Source of the DNA: Flavobacterium hiemivividum
GTDB taxonomy: Bacteria > Bacteroidota > Bacteroidia > Flavobacteriales > Flavobacteriaceae
Assembly (NCBI RefSeq): GCF_004349145.1
Contig: NZ_SMFO01000005.1
Span: 62,725-126,724 of the forward strand
Direction of reading: 5' to 3'
Length of the DNA: 64,000 bases
Made by a program: the position numbers and the translations under genes. A model generated the notes under the pieces. It did not search any database and had not been told where the DNA came from. It saw only the letters and a program-made list of their open reading frames with translations. Below, in pieces: positions 1-9,526 of the stretch (the first letter of the stretch is position 1; every line of letters begins with the position of its first letter).

Positions 1-1392
1 ATACGTTAAGTTGTTGCCTTTGTATTTTTGCATTCCCTCTAACAAAGAAACGGCAGATTCATCGTCAGCAGCAATTCTCCAACTTCCCAGGGGACTCGTT
101 TTATCATTTGCTAATGCACCAATAACTACTATTTTTTGACCAGATTTTTTAAGTGGCAAAAGTTCTTTTTCGTTTTTCAATAATACGATTGACTTCTTAG
201 CCATTTCGAGAACTGCTTCCTGAAAAGCAGGTTTTCCTACTGTTTCTTTCTCATAGTTTTCGTCACAATATAAATAAGGATTATCGAATAAGCCCAATTC
301 AAATTTCACTCTCAATATTCTACGAGCGGCATCATCTATTACACTTTCTTTTACTTTCCCTTCTTTTACTAATGCCGATAAATACTCGACATAAGCATAA
401 GATTCCATATCCATGTCTGAGCCAGCGTTGATTGCGATTTCAGCGGCTTGTTTACTGTCTTTAGCATAACCGTGAGCCATCATTTCGTTAATTGAACCCC
501 AATCTGAGACTACAAAACCATCAAATTTCCAATCCTCTTTTAAAATATCCCTTTGCAAGTATTTATTTCCTGTGGCAGGAATTCCGTTTAATTCATTAAA
601 CGAGTTCATAAATGTGCGTACACCTGCATCTACCGCTGCTTTAAAAGGTGGGAAAATAATGTTTTGCAAAGTAGATTCACCTACATCAACCGTATTGTAA
701 TCTCTACCCGACTCGGAAAAACCATATCCAGCAAAATGCTTTGCAGTAGCCAAAATCGTATTCTTGGCATTTAAATTATCTCCTTGAAAACCTTGCACTC
801 GAGCAACTGCTATTTGACTTCCTAAATAAGGATCTTCGCCTGAACCTTCCATCACACGTCCCCAACGGGCGTCCCGTGAAATATCTACCATAGGTGCAAA
901 AGTCCAGTTTAAACCAACAGAAGCAGCTTCTTCGGCAGCGACTGCCGCTGATCTTTTGATTTCTACTAAATCCCAACTTGCGGCTTCTGCTAATGGAATA
1001 GGGCTTATAGTTTTGTATCCATGAATCACATCGAATCCAAAAATTAATGGAATCCCTAATCGGGTTTCTTCTACTGCAATTTTTTGCAAGGCTCTAACGT
1101 CTTTGACTCCTTTTACATTTAGCATCGAACCAACTAATCCGTTCTTAAGATCGGCATATTTTTTAGCAGCTTGTCCTTCTTTTGGCGTAGGCCCCGTTAT
1201 TTCCCAAAAACCATTGTACTGATTTAATTGTCCAATTTTTTCTTCTAATGTCATTAGTTTCATTACCGAATCTACTCTATTTTCCAAAATATCCTTTTTG
1301 GAAAACACTACTTTTGGTTGAATGATTTTTTGGCTACAACTTAGGATAACAACGGTAGATATAACTAATGATACTATCTTTATATTCCTCAT
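1..1392 (-). CDS. GH3 beta-glucosidase lipoprotein (BglX-like), 3' part outside window
   Basis: I translated this from ATG at 1392; the frame is open for 464 codons to the window edge, so the C-terminal part is missing. It begins with a lipoprotein signal ending L-S-C (Cys19). The GH3 N-terminal barrel follows, with motifs such as the FGFDVIHG segment (about residue 119), the AKHFAGYG segment (about 217) and FDGFVVSDW (290-298), where Asp297 is the expected nucleophile. By family, such enzymes remove glucose from beta-linked oligosaccharides in the periplasm or at the outer membrane. It is the last gene seen of the SusC/SusD locus, so it likely finishes the oligosaccharides released by GH16. 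A hairpin separates it from GH16. The exact linkage preference is inferred from context. Confidence 0.93.
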   Translation of the reverse strand, partial: MRNIKIVSLVISTVVILSCSQKIIQPKVVFSKKDILENRVDSVMKLMTLEEKIGQLNQYNGFWEITGPTPKEGQAAKKYADLKNGLVGSMLNVKGVKDVRALQKIAVEETRLGIPLIFGFDVIHGYKTISPIPLAEAASWDLVEIKRSAAVAAEEAASVGLNWTFAPMVDISRDARWGRVMEGSGEDPYLGSQIAVARVQGFQGDNLNAKNTILATAKHFAGYGFSESGRDYNTVDVGESTLQNIIFPPFKAAVDAGVRTFMNSFNELNGIPATGNKYLQRDILKEDWKFDGFVVSDWGSINEMMAHGYAKDSKQAAEIAINAGSDMDMESYAYVEYLSALVKEGKVKESVIDDAARRILRVKFELGLFDNPYLYCDENYEKETVGKPAFQEAVLEMAKKSIVLLKNEKELLPLKKSGQKIVVIGALANDKTSPLGSWRIAADDESAVSLLEGMQKYKGNNLTY

Positions 1393-1413
1393 CTTCTATA
1401 TTTTTATTTATTT

Positions 1414-1439
1414 AAAAGGTCGATAAAAATCGACCTTTT
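1414..1439 (-). terminator. Hairpin inside the SusCD locus, between GH16 and GH3
   Basis: An 11-bp perfect stem (1414-1424 with 1429-1439) has an AAAA loop. On the minus strand it is followed by TTTTAAATAAATAAAAA. It lies after the GH16 stop and 22 bases before the GH3 start, so it could be a partial terminator or an mRNA-stabilising 3' end that sets GH16:GH3 ratios. Confidence 0.55.
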
Positions 1440-1462
1440 AAGTATTTAATTAATTCATCTGA

Positions 1463-3103
1463 TTATTGGTACACTCGCACATAGTCGATCTCCATCGAAG
1501 ATTGAGTGAAAGCTGGATCTACTGCTCCTCCAAAAGTCCCTCCCATGGCTACGTTCAAAATCATGAAAAAGTCTTTGTTAAAGGGCAAAGTATTATCATT
1601 TGCCACAGTGTGAAATAACGCATCATCTATATACAATTTTACCGAAGCAGGACTCCATATCGCTTTGTAAACATGAAATTCAGAAGAAGCATTTGCAATC
1701 GTTTTGGTACTTGTGTTTCCATTTCCTCCAGAACGCCCTGGATAATGCAAGGTTCCATGAATTACATTTGGTTCATTTCCTTTGTGTTCCATAATGTCTA
1801 TCTCACCGCAACCTGGCCATGTATTGGTTGCATAATCTGAACCCAACATCCAGATTGCAGGCCATGTTCCGCCGCCTGAAGGTAATTTAGCTCTCACCTC
1901 AACTTTACCATAGGTGAACTTATATTTCCCTTCTGATTTTAATCGAGTCGAAGTATATCCTGAACCCTCTTTTTTAGCGGTAATTTTCAAGTTTCCACCA
2001 GCAACAATCACATTTTCGGCATTACTTGTATAGGTCTGTAATTCGCTGTTTCCCCAACCACCTGCACCTAAATCATAAGTCCATTTGGTAGCATCTGGTG
2101 CGCCGTCAGTATTAAATTCGTCAGACCAAGCTAAAGTTGTGTAATCGGTTACAGTTTGTGTTGGTTTTGTTGTGGTAAAAGTGTGATACCAAACTAAAGC
2201 TGGATCCCCACCCATAACTGCTCTTACCACCATACGATTAGCTGTTAAGGACAATATTTCATAACTACTTTGACCTATATAATACCCCATAAATCCGCCA
2301 TCAGCGATAGTCATTAATGTTCCTCTTGTTTGAGTCGCAGCATCTGGATTTTTAGTTACAAATGATTCCGAAGGGCTTAATGAAACTGATTTTATTCCAG
2401 AAGAAGTATAATTCAAACAAGAATCATCATTTCCTGAACCACCGCCAACACTTAAGAAAGATGCATTAAAAAATGTTTTTCCTCCGTTGTCTAAATTGTA
2501 TTTCAACTGATCACCAACAACAGAAAAAGTTAGTACATTATCGTATAGACAACTGCTACTTGCTGCTCCTGCTTTTTCAAAAGCGGCCGCTTGGTAATAA
2601 AACCCATAATAATTTTGAGTCGCATCTGAATTGTTGGGCCCCACACCTAAATGTCCTACTTCTGAAGCGGAGAAATACCATTTTTTTGATGTTCCATCAG
2701 TTAATAATGCAACTGCTTCATCATCACTAAAAGTACTTAAAACCTTTACATCAACGGTAGTATTAGAAGTCACTCCTCCTTTTCCAGAAGCAATAACAGT
2801 AACGGTGTATGTATTTACACCCACTTTAGTGAAACGCTTTTCAAAAACACCGTTTGGTGCATTTTCAGAAGTACCATCAGTAAAAACAAATTTATAGGAT
2901 ATGGCATCCTCAGCTTTTACTGTAAATTTTACTTTTCCTGTTCCATCACCATCAGGTGTAGCAGTTGTTTTTCCAATTACCTCATATTGAACATCTATAT
3001 TTGAAGGTGCCGTCAATGAGCCAAACGAATAATCATCTTTGGAACAATTCACCATCAACAGCAATGTGATAATGGTTATTGAATTTATTAATATCTTTTT
3101 CAT
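1463..3103 (-). CDS. GH16 endo-beta-1,3(4)-glucanase lipoprotein (laminarinase type)
   Basis: 546 residues. A lipoprotein signal ends at Cys20 (VNC-SKDD). Residues ~30-125 look like a PKD/Ig-type module and ~130-310 is an unassigned middle domain. Residues ~325-546 are a GH16 catalytic domain starting LAWSDEFN. The catalytic signature GEIDIMEH lies at 433-440, giving Glu434 (nucleophile), Asp436 and Glu439 (acid/base). The WPAIWMLG segment just before it and the C-terminal YVRVYQ strand are typical of bacterial laminarinases. By family it cuts inside beta-1,3-glucans. It starts 11 bases after the preceding glycan-binding gene and is probably surface-exposed. Laminarin rather than mixed-linkage glucan is an inference from locus composition. 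Confidence 0.93.
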   Translation of the reverse strand: MKKILINSITIITLLLMVNCSKDDYSFGSLTAPSNIDVQYEVIGKTTATPDGDGTGKVKFTVKAEDAISYKFVFTDGTSENAPNGVFEKRFTKVGVNTYTVTVIASGKGGVTSNTTVDVKVLSTFSDDEAVALLTDGTSKKWYFSASEVGHLGVGPNNSDATQNYYGFYYQAAAFEKAGAASSSCLYDNVLTFSVVGDQLKYNLDNGGKTFFNASFLSVGGGSGNDDSCLNYTSSGIKSVSLSPSESFVTKNPDAATQTRGTLMTIADGGFMGYYIGQSSYEILSLTANRMVVRAVMGGDPALVWYHTFTTTKPTQTVTDYTTLAWSDEFNTDGAPDATKWTYDLGAGGWGNSELQTYTSNAENVIVAGGNLKITAKKEGSGYTSTRLKSEGKYKFTYGKVEVRAKLPSGGGTWPAIWMLGSDYATNTWPGCGEIDIMEHKGNEPNVIHGTLHYPGRSGGNGNTSTKTIANASSEFHVYKAIWSPASVKLYIDDALFHTVANDNTLPFNKDFFMILNVAMGGTFGGAVDPAFTQSSMEIDYVRVYQ

Positions 3104-3114
3104 CTTGTAAATTT

Positions 3115-4740
3115 TTAGTTGGATTGTTTAATGTCGTCAAAATAATAGCTTGTGCCGGAACCAGCTACTCCAAAATCTGGAAACAAAATCACTCTATCAT
3201 AAGCATTAGCTGAATTAAATGCCGATGAAGTAGTCAAATCGAAAGTGAGTACTTGCCAAGAATTAGCGACAGTAGCAGTGGCTTCCACCTCCACAAAAAC
3301 AGTTGGATTTCCATTTCCATCTTTTGGAGATGTAGAAACTTCCATTTTCAATAATATTTTCGCACCCGCTTTTGGCGACCAAACATTAATTTTTACCTTA
3401 GTTCCTTTGGTAAAATCAACCTTCGAATCTAAATCTAAACTAGCTCCCGCCCAAACTTGAGCACCAGTAGGTTTTTCTATTTTAACCACTTTATTAGAAA
3501 CATTGTTCCCTGTTTTGTCTGGATTAGCTACTACTGAAACTGGAATAGGCCCAAAATCAGAAGCTCCAAAACCAGCCCATGGATAGGTTAATGTAGTCGA
3601 TTCAAAATCAATTGGTATTTGAAGCAATGCTGCAGGTGCTTTATAGAAATAAATATTATCAATAAAAACACTTCCAGTTGCCCAAGGTGTCCCAACAAAT
3701 TTCAATTGAAAGATATCAGCAACGGTTAATCCTTGACTTGTAAAGGCTGAAATTGGAATATCAATACTATTCCATTGGTTAGCAACTAAGTCTTTTACGA
3801 CAGGTTTTTCACCACTAGTTTTACTAATTAAAGAGGTTTCTAATTTTTGTAAATCCGCAGTCCAAACGTCCATGTGAATGAATTCCATTCCAGACACGTC
3901 AATTGTTTTATCGTCAGCCAGAGCAATCCCTTGGTAACTCAACTTAATATAATTCAGCATTTTATCACCGTTCAAATCAAACTCAGCCCAAGCACTTCCT
4001 TGACCGCCTTGTCCCCAATCTGGAAAATAATTAGTTCCAGCAACGTCAGTGTATTTTGCACTATAAATAGAAATCACATCCCCAGCTTGTCTATTAGGAG
4101 GAGTTGGTGCAGAGGTAAAAGGCTTGTTCACTACAGTTACCGTGAATACTTGCGTAAATTCGGTAGTTTTAACAGCAGCACTTTTAGAAACCACTCTAAT
4201 AGTATAAACTCCAGCATTTTGATAGGTATAAGAAAGTGATTCTCCATTATTAGCACTTATTGGGTCTGGTTTTCCGGTTTCACCAAAATAAACATCATAA
4301 AACAAAGCAAAATCTGCTGTTGCTTTTACGTTTACTTTTTTAGAAACAGCCAAATCATTTTCGATAGTAACAACTAAATTCTCAGGTGCTCTAAATGAAA
4401 CCACCACTTTTTGAGTAACCTCTGTTTTTTTACCGTTAAGAGTCGTTCCTATAATTTTTGCGTCATAAACACCTTCTTTATAGGTATGTTCTACGGATTC
4501 TCCTGGACCTACATACGCAGGAGCAATTGTTCCGTCTCCAAATAGAATTTCATATCGAGTAACCCCTTCTCCCTTTGGTAAAAAAGTCACCTTTCCTGTA
4601 TTATCCTGAGTCACTGTAGTCAATGCCGAAATATTAGATGGTGCTGCAAGAGAATCTAAATCAATAAGATCATTCTCTGTAGAGCAGCTAAAAACTAGGG
4701 CTGCCACAATAAGACTTGTTATATATTTTATATTTTTCAT
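3115..4740 (-). CDS. Surface glycan-binding lipoprotein with PKD-like repeats (SusE/F-position)
   Basis: 541 residues. The signal peptide ends at a lipobox (VFSC-STEN). Two PKD-like modules follow (about 32-120, with FGDGT, and 120-210, with VYFGETG). After them come two jelly-roll/carbohydrate-binding-like regions (about 220-370 and 375-541) that share patterns such as FIDNIYFYKAP and a final YYFDDIKQSN. No hydrolase motif is visible. It sits between susD and GH16 with 11-base gaps on both sides, the usual place for a surface glycan-binding protein in flavobacterial laminarin loci. Binding of beta-glucan at the cell surface is inferred from position and domain make-up. Confidence 0.85.
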   Translation of the reverse strand: MKNIKYITSLIVAALVFSCSTENDLIDLDSLAAPSNISALTTVTQDNTGKVTFLPKGEGVTRYEILFGDGTIAPAYVGPGESVEHTYKEGVYDAKIIGTTLNGKKTEVTQKVVVSFRAPENLVVTIENDLAVSKKVNVKATADFALFYDVYFGETGKPDPISANNGESLSYTYQNAGVYTIRVVSKSAAVKTTEFTQVFTVTVVNKPFTSAPTPPNRQAGDVISIYSAKYTDVAGTNYFPDWGQGGQGSAWAEFDLNGDKMLNYIKLSYQGIALADDKTIDVSGMEFIHMDVWTADLQKLETSLISKTSGEKPVVKDLVANQWNSIDIPISAFTSQGLTVADIFQLKFVGTPWATGSVFIDNIYFYKAPAALLQIPIDFESTTLTYPWAGFGASDFGPIPVSVVANPDKTGNNVSNKVVKIEKPTGAQVWAGASLDLDSKVDFTKGTKVKINVWSPKAGAKILLKMEVSTSPKDGNGNPTVFVEVEATATVANSWQVLTFDLTTSSAFNSANAYDRVILFPDFGVAGSGTSYYFDDIKQSN

Positions 4741-4751
4741 CGTTTTGCTAT

Positions 4752-6230
4752 TTAGTAGTTAGGATTTTGCTTCCAGTTTCCGTTAGAAAATTGAATTTCT
4801 TCGATAGGTACAGGAAAAACTTCATTTTTACCAGCTGTAAATCCCGGTATTTCTTGAGCTGCTTTACCAGTTCGAACTAAATCAAAGAAACGGTGACCTT
4901 CACCTACTAACTCTAACCTTCTTTCGGCTAAAATAAAATCTGTCAATGCAGGACCAGATGCAGTAATATCGTGATTCAAATCTCCAAATGCTCTTCTTCT
5001 TACTTGATTCAAATAACCTCTAGCCTTAGCCTCATCAATATTCCCCTTGCTATTCGCTTCGGCTGCCATTAATAATACATCAGCATAACGAATGGCTCTG
5101 TAATTATTCGGATTAGTTAAATTTAAATCCCCTGCCGCAGAGGCACTTCTTTTTCTTGGGATGTATTTTCTATTAAAAAAGCCTGTATGCTCATAACCTT
5201 CACCATAAGTAGCTCCAGTTTTCAATGCCCAGTCTTTAATGTCTAATATGGCAACATCCTTACGATTGTCTCCTACTTCAAAAGCATTTGCAATTTTGGC
5301 GGTAGGCACATTGAAACTAAAACCTGAGGTGAAAACCGTTCCTGTGTAATTTCTAGGTCCGTTAAACCCAACTGCTACATTTCCTTCACTACATTGCAAG
5401 CACCCAAATCCGGCACCTTCCACATCAGTATACTGTACTTCAAAAACAGATTCAGCTCCGTTTTCTCCTTCAGCTTCAAATATTGAATTATAGTCTGCAA
5501 CTAATGAATATTTTTGTAATGCAATAACTTGATCAAAAGTTGTTGCCGCCTTAGCAAAGTTATTTTGAAACAAATATGCTTTTCCTAATAAAGAAAGCGC
5601 AGCTCCTTTAGTAGCTCGTCCATTTTGTGATGCACTAGCATTCAAATTTTCAGAAGCATAAATTAAATCTGCTTCAATTGATGCATAAACATCGGCCACA
5701 GAAGAGCGCACAATTGTTTTTTCATCTCCAATTTTAAAACGAGCATCTCCTTTTAAAGGAATCTCACCAAACCATTTCACTAGTTCAAAGTGATAATAAG
5801 CTCTTAAAAAACGAGTTTCAGCAAGGATTTGTTTTTTGCCTTCGAATTCTATTTTATTTTGAAACTCAAGAATGTAATTTGTTCTACTTACGCCTGCAAA
5901 CATCCAATTCCAAATATCTCTTATATTACTATTTACTGGTGTATGAATCATATCGTCGATTTGTTGAAAACCGATAACATCTGTTTGGCTTTCTCCTCCC
6001 GCTAATGTATTGTCAGAAGCTATTTCTCCTAAAATCACGTTTACATAGGATGATTGAAGTGGATCATAAGCGGCAACTAAAGCATTTTCATAATCTGTTT
6101 TTGAATTGAAATAGTTTTCAGAATCAATAGAGTAAGCTGGCTCGCGATTGACAAAGTCATCGTTACAGGAAACAGTAAGCAACGAAAAGAGCGCTGCCGC
6201 TGTGATTGATATATATGTGTATTTTTTCAT
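4752..6230 (-). CDS. RagB/SusD family nutrient uptake outer membrane lipoprotein
   Basis: 492 residues. A lipoprotein signal ends in LLTVSC-NDDF. It has the SusD hallmarks: an N-terminal NREPAYSIDSENYF segment, TPR-like helices (residues ~120-250, ETRFLRAYYHFELVKWFG), a C-terminal YRAIRYADVLLMAAEANSK helix and a GHRFFDLVRTG motif near residue 450. Its length is typical. By family it is the lid that binds oligosaccharides above the SusC channel. It starts 11 bases after susC ends, indicating tight co-transcription. Confidence 0.96.
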   Translation of the reverse strand: MKKYTYISITAAALFSLLTVSCNDDFVNREPAYSIDSENYFNSKTDYENALVAAYDPLQSSYVNVILGEIASDNTLAGGESQTDVIGFQQIDDMIHTPVNSNIRDIWNWMFAGVSRTNYILEFQNKIEFEGKKQILAETRFLRAYYHFELVKWFGEIPLKGDARFKIGDEKTIVRSSVADVYASIEADLIYASENLNASASQNGRATKGAALSLLGKAYLFQNNFAKAATTFDQVIALQKYSLVADYNSIFEAEGENGAESVFEVQYTDVEGAGFGCLQCSEGNVAVGFNGPRNYTGTVFTSGFSFNVPTAKIANAFEVGDNRKDVAILDIKDWALKTGATYGEGYEHTGFFNRKYIPRKRSASAAGDLNLTNPNNYRAIRYADVLLMAAEANSKGNIDEAKARGYLNQVRRRAFGDLNHDITASGPALTDFILAERRLELVGEGHRFFDLVRTGKAAQEIPGFTAGKNEVFPVPIEEIQFSNGNWKQNPNY

Positions 6231-6241
6231 CTTAATTGGAA

Positions 6242-9200
6242 TTAAAAATTAATATTTAGACCTAACAAAAAGGTTCTAGGAACGGGATAAAAACCATAAT
6301 CGATTCCGCCACCAATAGGATTACCATTTGAAGCTCCTGGATCAAAACCTTTGTATTTAGTGAAGGTGTATAAATTATTTACTCCCGCATAAAGACGTAG
6401 TTTCGTGATTTTAGCAACTTCAGAAATTGTAGGGTTTAAAGTATATCCTAATTGAATATTTTGTATTCTTAAGTACGAAGCGTCTTCAACAAAGTAGTCA
6501 GAGAATACATTGTTTGCAGTTGCGCCCGTAGTCACTCTCGGAGCTGAAGTCGAAGTCCCTTCGCCAGTCCATCTGTCTAAAACATAATTCAAACGATTAG
6601 CATCAGATAATGTTCTCTCGTAGTTTCTCACCATATCATTTCCTACAGAAGCGAAAGTATATACGGCAAAATCAAGATTTTTATAATTCATTTGTAAATT
6701 GAAACCCATTGTCGCTGTAGGTATTGGATTTCCTAAATTCGTTCTATCATTAGAATCAATAACACCATCATTATTAACATCTTCAAAACGAATATCTCCA
6801 GGCGCTGCATTAGCTCCTAATGCTACTTGTGAAGGATGCGCAACAACTTCTGCTTGATTTTGAAAAACACCATCCGTTTTGTATCCATAGAAATAACCAA
6901 TTGGTAATCCTACTTGCATTCTAGATGGAGACGGTTGACCTACTCCAAAAGCACCACCTTCAATAAATCCAGTACCGTTATTCACTTCTAAAACTTCATT
7001 TTCTAAGAACGTAACATTGTAGCCAAGACTCATATTGAAGTTTTCTGAGAATTTATTTTTATAATCTATCGAGAATTCAACACCTGAATTACGAACTGTA
7101 CCTGCGTTAACTGTAGGTGCCGAAGCACCAGGAGCATAATTTCCTGTAATTCCTGATACTGGAATATTCGGGATTAATAAGTCCTTACGAGTATCTATAA
7201 AGTAATCTGTTACGATAGAAACTTTATCGTTAAATAATTTAAGATCTAAACCAACATCAAATTTTCTAGCTTCTTCCCATTTCAAATTAGGATTTGCAAT
7301 TTGACCCGCTGCCGTACCATTCACTAAAGAACCATCAAAAACATAGGTCGCTTCCCCAGATAATAAGCTTACATATCCATTGTTAGGTATTTGGTCATTT
7401 CCTAGTGTACCATAACTCGCTCTTAATTTCATGAAGTTAATTTTTTTGTCTTCGCCAAAGAAACCTTCATCAGAAATTACCCAACCTGCTGTAAAAGAAG
7501 GAAAATACCCTACTTTATTTCCAGGTCCAAATTTGGTCGAAGCGTCACGTCTTAACATTGCTGATACAAGGTATTTCCCTTTAAAGTCATATTGCATTCT
7601 TCCAAAATAAGAAAGACGTCTTTCGTCATAGGCATATGCACTATTCGTTTTTGCATCTAATATTCCTGTAGTTAATGAAATATCAGCATAGTCCCATGAA
7701 TTATTAGGAACGTCATATCCTGTAGCAAATAAACCATTTCCCCATTCTTTAAAAATCGTGTTACCAAGTGTGGTTACAAAATTGTGGTCAGCAATTTTCT
7801 TAGTATAAGTTGAAAAAGCATCAAAGGAATAATTGTTATCATTTACAGCACCTTGTGTTACAGAACTACGAACGACATCAAATACTTTCCCGCCATAACT
7901 GATCTCCTTAGCAAAATCTCTCGACTTACTATTAGAGGTATTAAATCCCATTGAACTGGCTAATACTAATCCATCTATCAGTTTATATTCTAATCCAAAG
8001 TTTCCATTTAGTTTTTTGAAACTATAGTCATTATTCGTATTGGCTATTTGTGCTAATGGATTAATAATTTCATTTCCTAGTCCTGTAGTGTTAGGCACTA
8101 ATGTTAACTCATTATTACTGTCATAAGGACTTAATGTAGAAGGAATATTCAAAGCGTTAAATAAAACAGAACCTAATCCGTTTTCATTTAAAGTTTTGCG
8201 ATTAAAATAAGTATAAATCACATTAGTTTTCAACTTCAATTTATCAGAAACATCCGCATTTAATGCTACTCTGGCAGTATTTCTTAAAAATCCAGATTTT
8301 TTTTCGCCTACTATTCCTTCTTGATCTAAATGGGAACCACTCACTGCGTACGTCACCTTATCAGATCCTCCAGAAATAGATAAATCATGATTGATAATCG
8401 GCACAGAAGTACTCATCACTTCTTTTTGCCAATTGGTTCCTTTTCCTAATCCGCTTACATTAGTATATGGCAATGCTTTACCACCATTTGCATAGCTTTC
8501 GTTTAGTAACAAAGCATATTCAGTAGCATTTAATAGGTTTAAATTTTTAGAAGCTTCTTGAAAACCAGTATAAGTATTATAAGAAATTCGAGATTTAGAA
8601 TTCTTTTTACCTGATTTTGTCGTTACCAAGATAACCCCGTTAGCACCAATGGTTCCATAAATAGCGGCCTGAGCATCTTTCAATACTGTTATTGACTCAA
8701 TATCATTAGGATTTAGCAACCCTAATTCCCCTACATAACCATCAATGATAGTCGTTGGACGGTTTTCTCCATTTGTAGCGATACCACGAATTCTAATATC
8801 TAAGGCAGCACCTGGCGAACCTGATTGTGTAGTAACATTCACACCAGAAACGGTACCTTGCAAAGCTTGTTCGATTTTAACAGGCTTTAAAATTTCTAGT
8901 GTTTTACTATCTACTACAGATACAGCACCTGTAATTTCTCTTCTTTTTTGGCTACCATAACCAATAACGACAACTTCATCTAAAGCTTTAGCGTCATCTT
9001 GCATCGAGATATTCAAACTATTATTTGAAGCAGTTACTTTATATTCAAATGTTTTATATCCTATAAATGTAAATACAACAACAGAACCTGATGAAATTCC
9101 CTTTAGAGAAAACTTACCATCAAAATCAGTTGAAACTCCTTTATTGGTGTTTTTTATTTGAACATTAACTCCAGGTATTGATAACCCAGAACTTTTTTCG

Positions 9201-9286
9201 GTGACAGTCCCTCCAATATCAAAACTTTGGGCGAAGCCAAAAGAGGAGAGAAATAGAAAAATGATTAATAGATAATTCGACTTCAT
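6242..9286 (-). CDS. SusC/RagA family TonB-linked outer membrane transporter
   Basis: 1014 residues. It has a cleavable signal peptide (ends SFGFAQ) and a carboxypeptidase-D-like N-terminal domain (residues ~23-100, GTVTEKSSGLSIPGVNVQIK). A TonB-box-like segment (VVVIGYGSQKRREITG, ~105-120) precedes the plug domain, which carries TTIIDGYVG and IYGTIGANGVILVTTK. A long beta-barrel follows, ending in the aromatic FLLGLNINF. By family it is the energised importer of oligosaccharides and partners with the SusD encoded next. It leads the operon. Upstream lie a 239-base gap and the divergently positioned end of the regulator gene. Laminarin-type substrate is inferred from the GH16/GH3 neighbours. 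Confidence 0.97.
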   Translation of the reverse strand: MKSNYLLIIFLFLSSFGFAQSFDIGGTVTEKSSGLSIPGVNVQIKNTNKGVSTDFDGKFSLKGISSGSVVVFTFIGYKTFEYKVTASNNSLNISMQDDAKALDEVVVIGYGSQKRREITGAVSVVDSKTLEILKPVKIEQALQGTVSGVNVTTQSGSPGAALDIRIRGIATNGENRPTTIIDGYVGELGLLNPNDIESITVLKDAQAAIYGTIGANGVILVTTKSGKKNSKSRISYNTYTGFQEASKNLNLLNATEYALLLNESYANGGKALPYTNVSGLGKGTNWQKEVMSTSVPIINHDLSISGGSDKVTYAVSGSHLDQEGIVGEKKSGFLRNTARVALNADVSDKLKLKTNVIYTYFNRKTLNENGLGSVLFNALNIPSTLSPYDSNNELTLVPNTTGLGNEIINPLAQIANTNNDYSFKKLNGNFGLEYKLIDGLVLASSMGFNTSNSKSRDFAKEISYGGKVFDVVRSSVTQGAVNDNNYSFDAFSTYTKKIADHNFVTTLGNTIFKEWGNGLFATGYDVPNNSWDYADISLTTGILDAKTNSAYAYDERRLSYFGRMQYDFKGKYLVSAMLRRDASTKFGPGNKVGYFPSFTAGWVISDEGFFGEDKKINFMKLRASYGTLGNDQIPNNGYVSLLSGEATYVFDGSLVNGTAAGQIANPNLKWEEARKFDVGLDLKLFNDKVSIVTDYFIDTRKDLLIPNIPVSGITGNYAPGASAPTVNAGTVRNSGVEFSIDYKNKFSENFNMSLGYNVTFLENEVLEVNNGTGFIEGGAFGVGQPSPSRMQVGLPIGYFYGYKTDGVFQNQAEVVAHPSQVALGANAAPGDIRFEDVNNDGVIDSNDRTNLGNPIPTATMGFNLQMNYKNLDFAVYTFASVGNDMVRNYERTLSDANRLNYVLDRWTGEGTSTSAPRVTTGATANNVFSDYFVEDASYLRIQNIQLGYTLNPTISEVAKITKLRLYAGVNNLYTFTKYKGFDPGASNGNPIGGGIDYGFYPVPRTFLLGLNINF

Positions 9287-9525
9287 AATTTATGTTTTTT
9301 GTGAATTATAAAAATACACTCAAAACATAAGTTTCTGTTAAAAAGTACCTCTATATAAAATATACATCGTAAAAAAAAACATCATTTTTTTATATGATCT
9401 TAAAAAAAACCGCGTATTTACTAAGGAATACCGAATGAAATTTTATACTGAAAAACAGTAAAACCAACAACTACAACGTGAATGTTGTGGTAATGTATAG
9501 GTGATTTTCTTTAAAAACAGTAAAA
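9287..9525 (-). promoter_or_regulatory. susC upstream control region
   Basis: This 239-base AT-rich gap lies between the regulator stop and susC. I see no exact TAnnTTTG element; the nearest match is TATGTTTTG on the minus strand about 30 bases before susC. The region contains a 14-bp direct repeat (listed separately) and a small inverted repeat around 9470-9490 (ACAAC/GTTGT). It is the natural place for operator sites of the adjacent regulator. Confidence 0.5.
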
Positions 9526-9526
9526 C
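9451..9526 (-). repeat. Pair of 14-bp direct repeats upstream of susC (candidate operator)
   Basis: On the minus strand GTTTTACTGTTTTT occurs twice, at 9464-9451 and 9526-9513. The centres are 62 bp apart, close to six helical turns, so both would face the same side of the DNA. The distal copy touches the stop codon of the regulator gene. Binding by the LuxR-type regulator is a hypothesis. Confidence 0.5.

Noticed and set aside
776..976. 66-codon minus-strand frame
   Set aside because: It lies inside the GH3 coding region in another frame; the GH3 frame carries clear family motifs.
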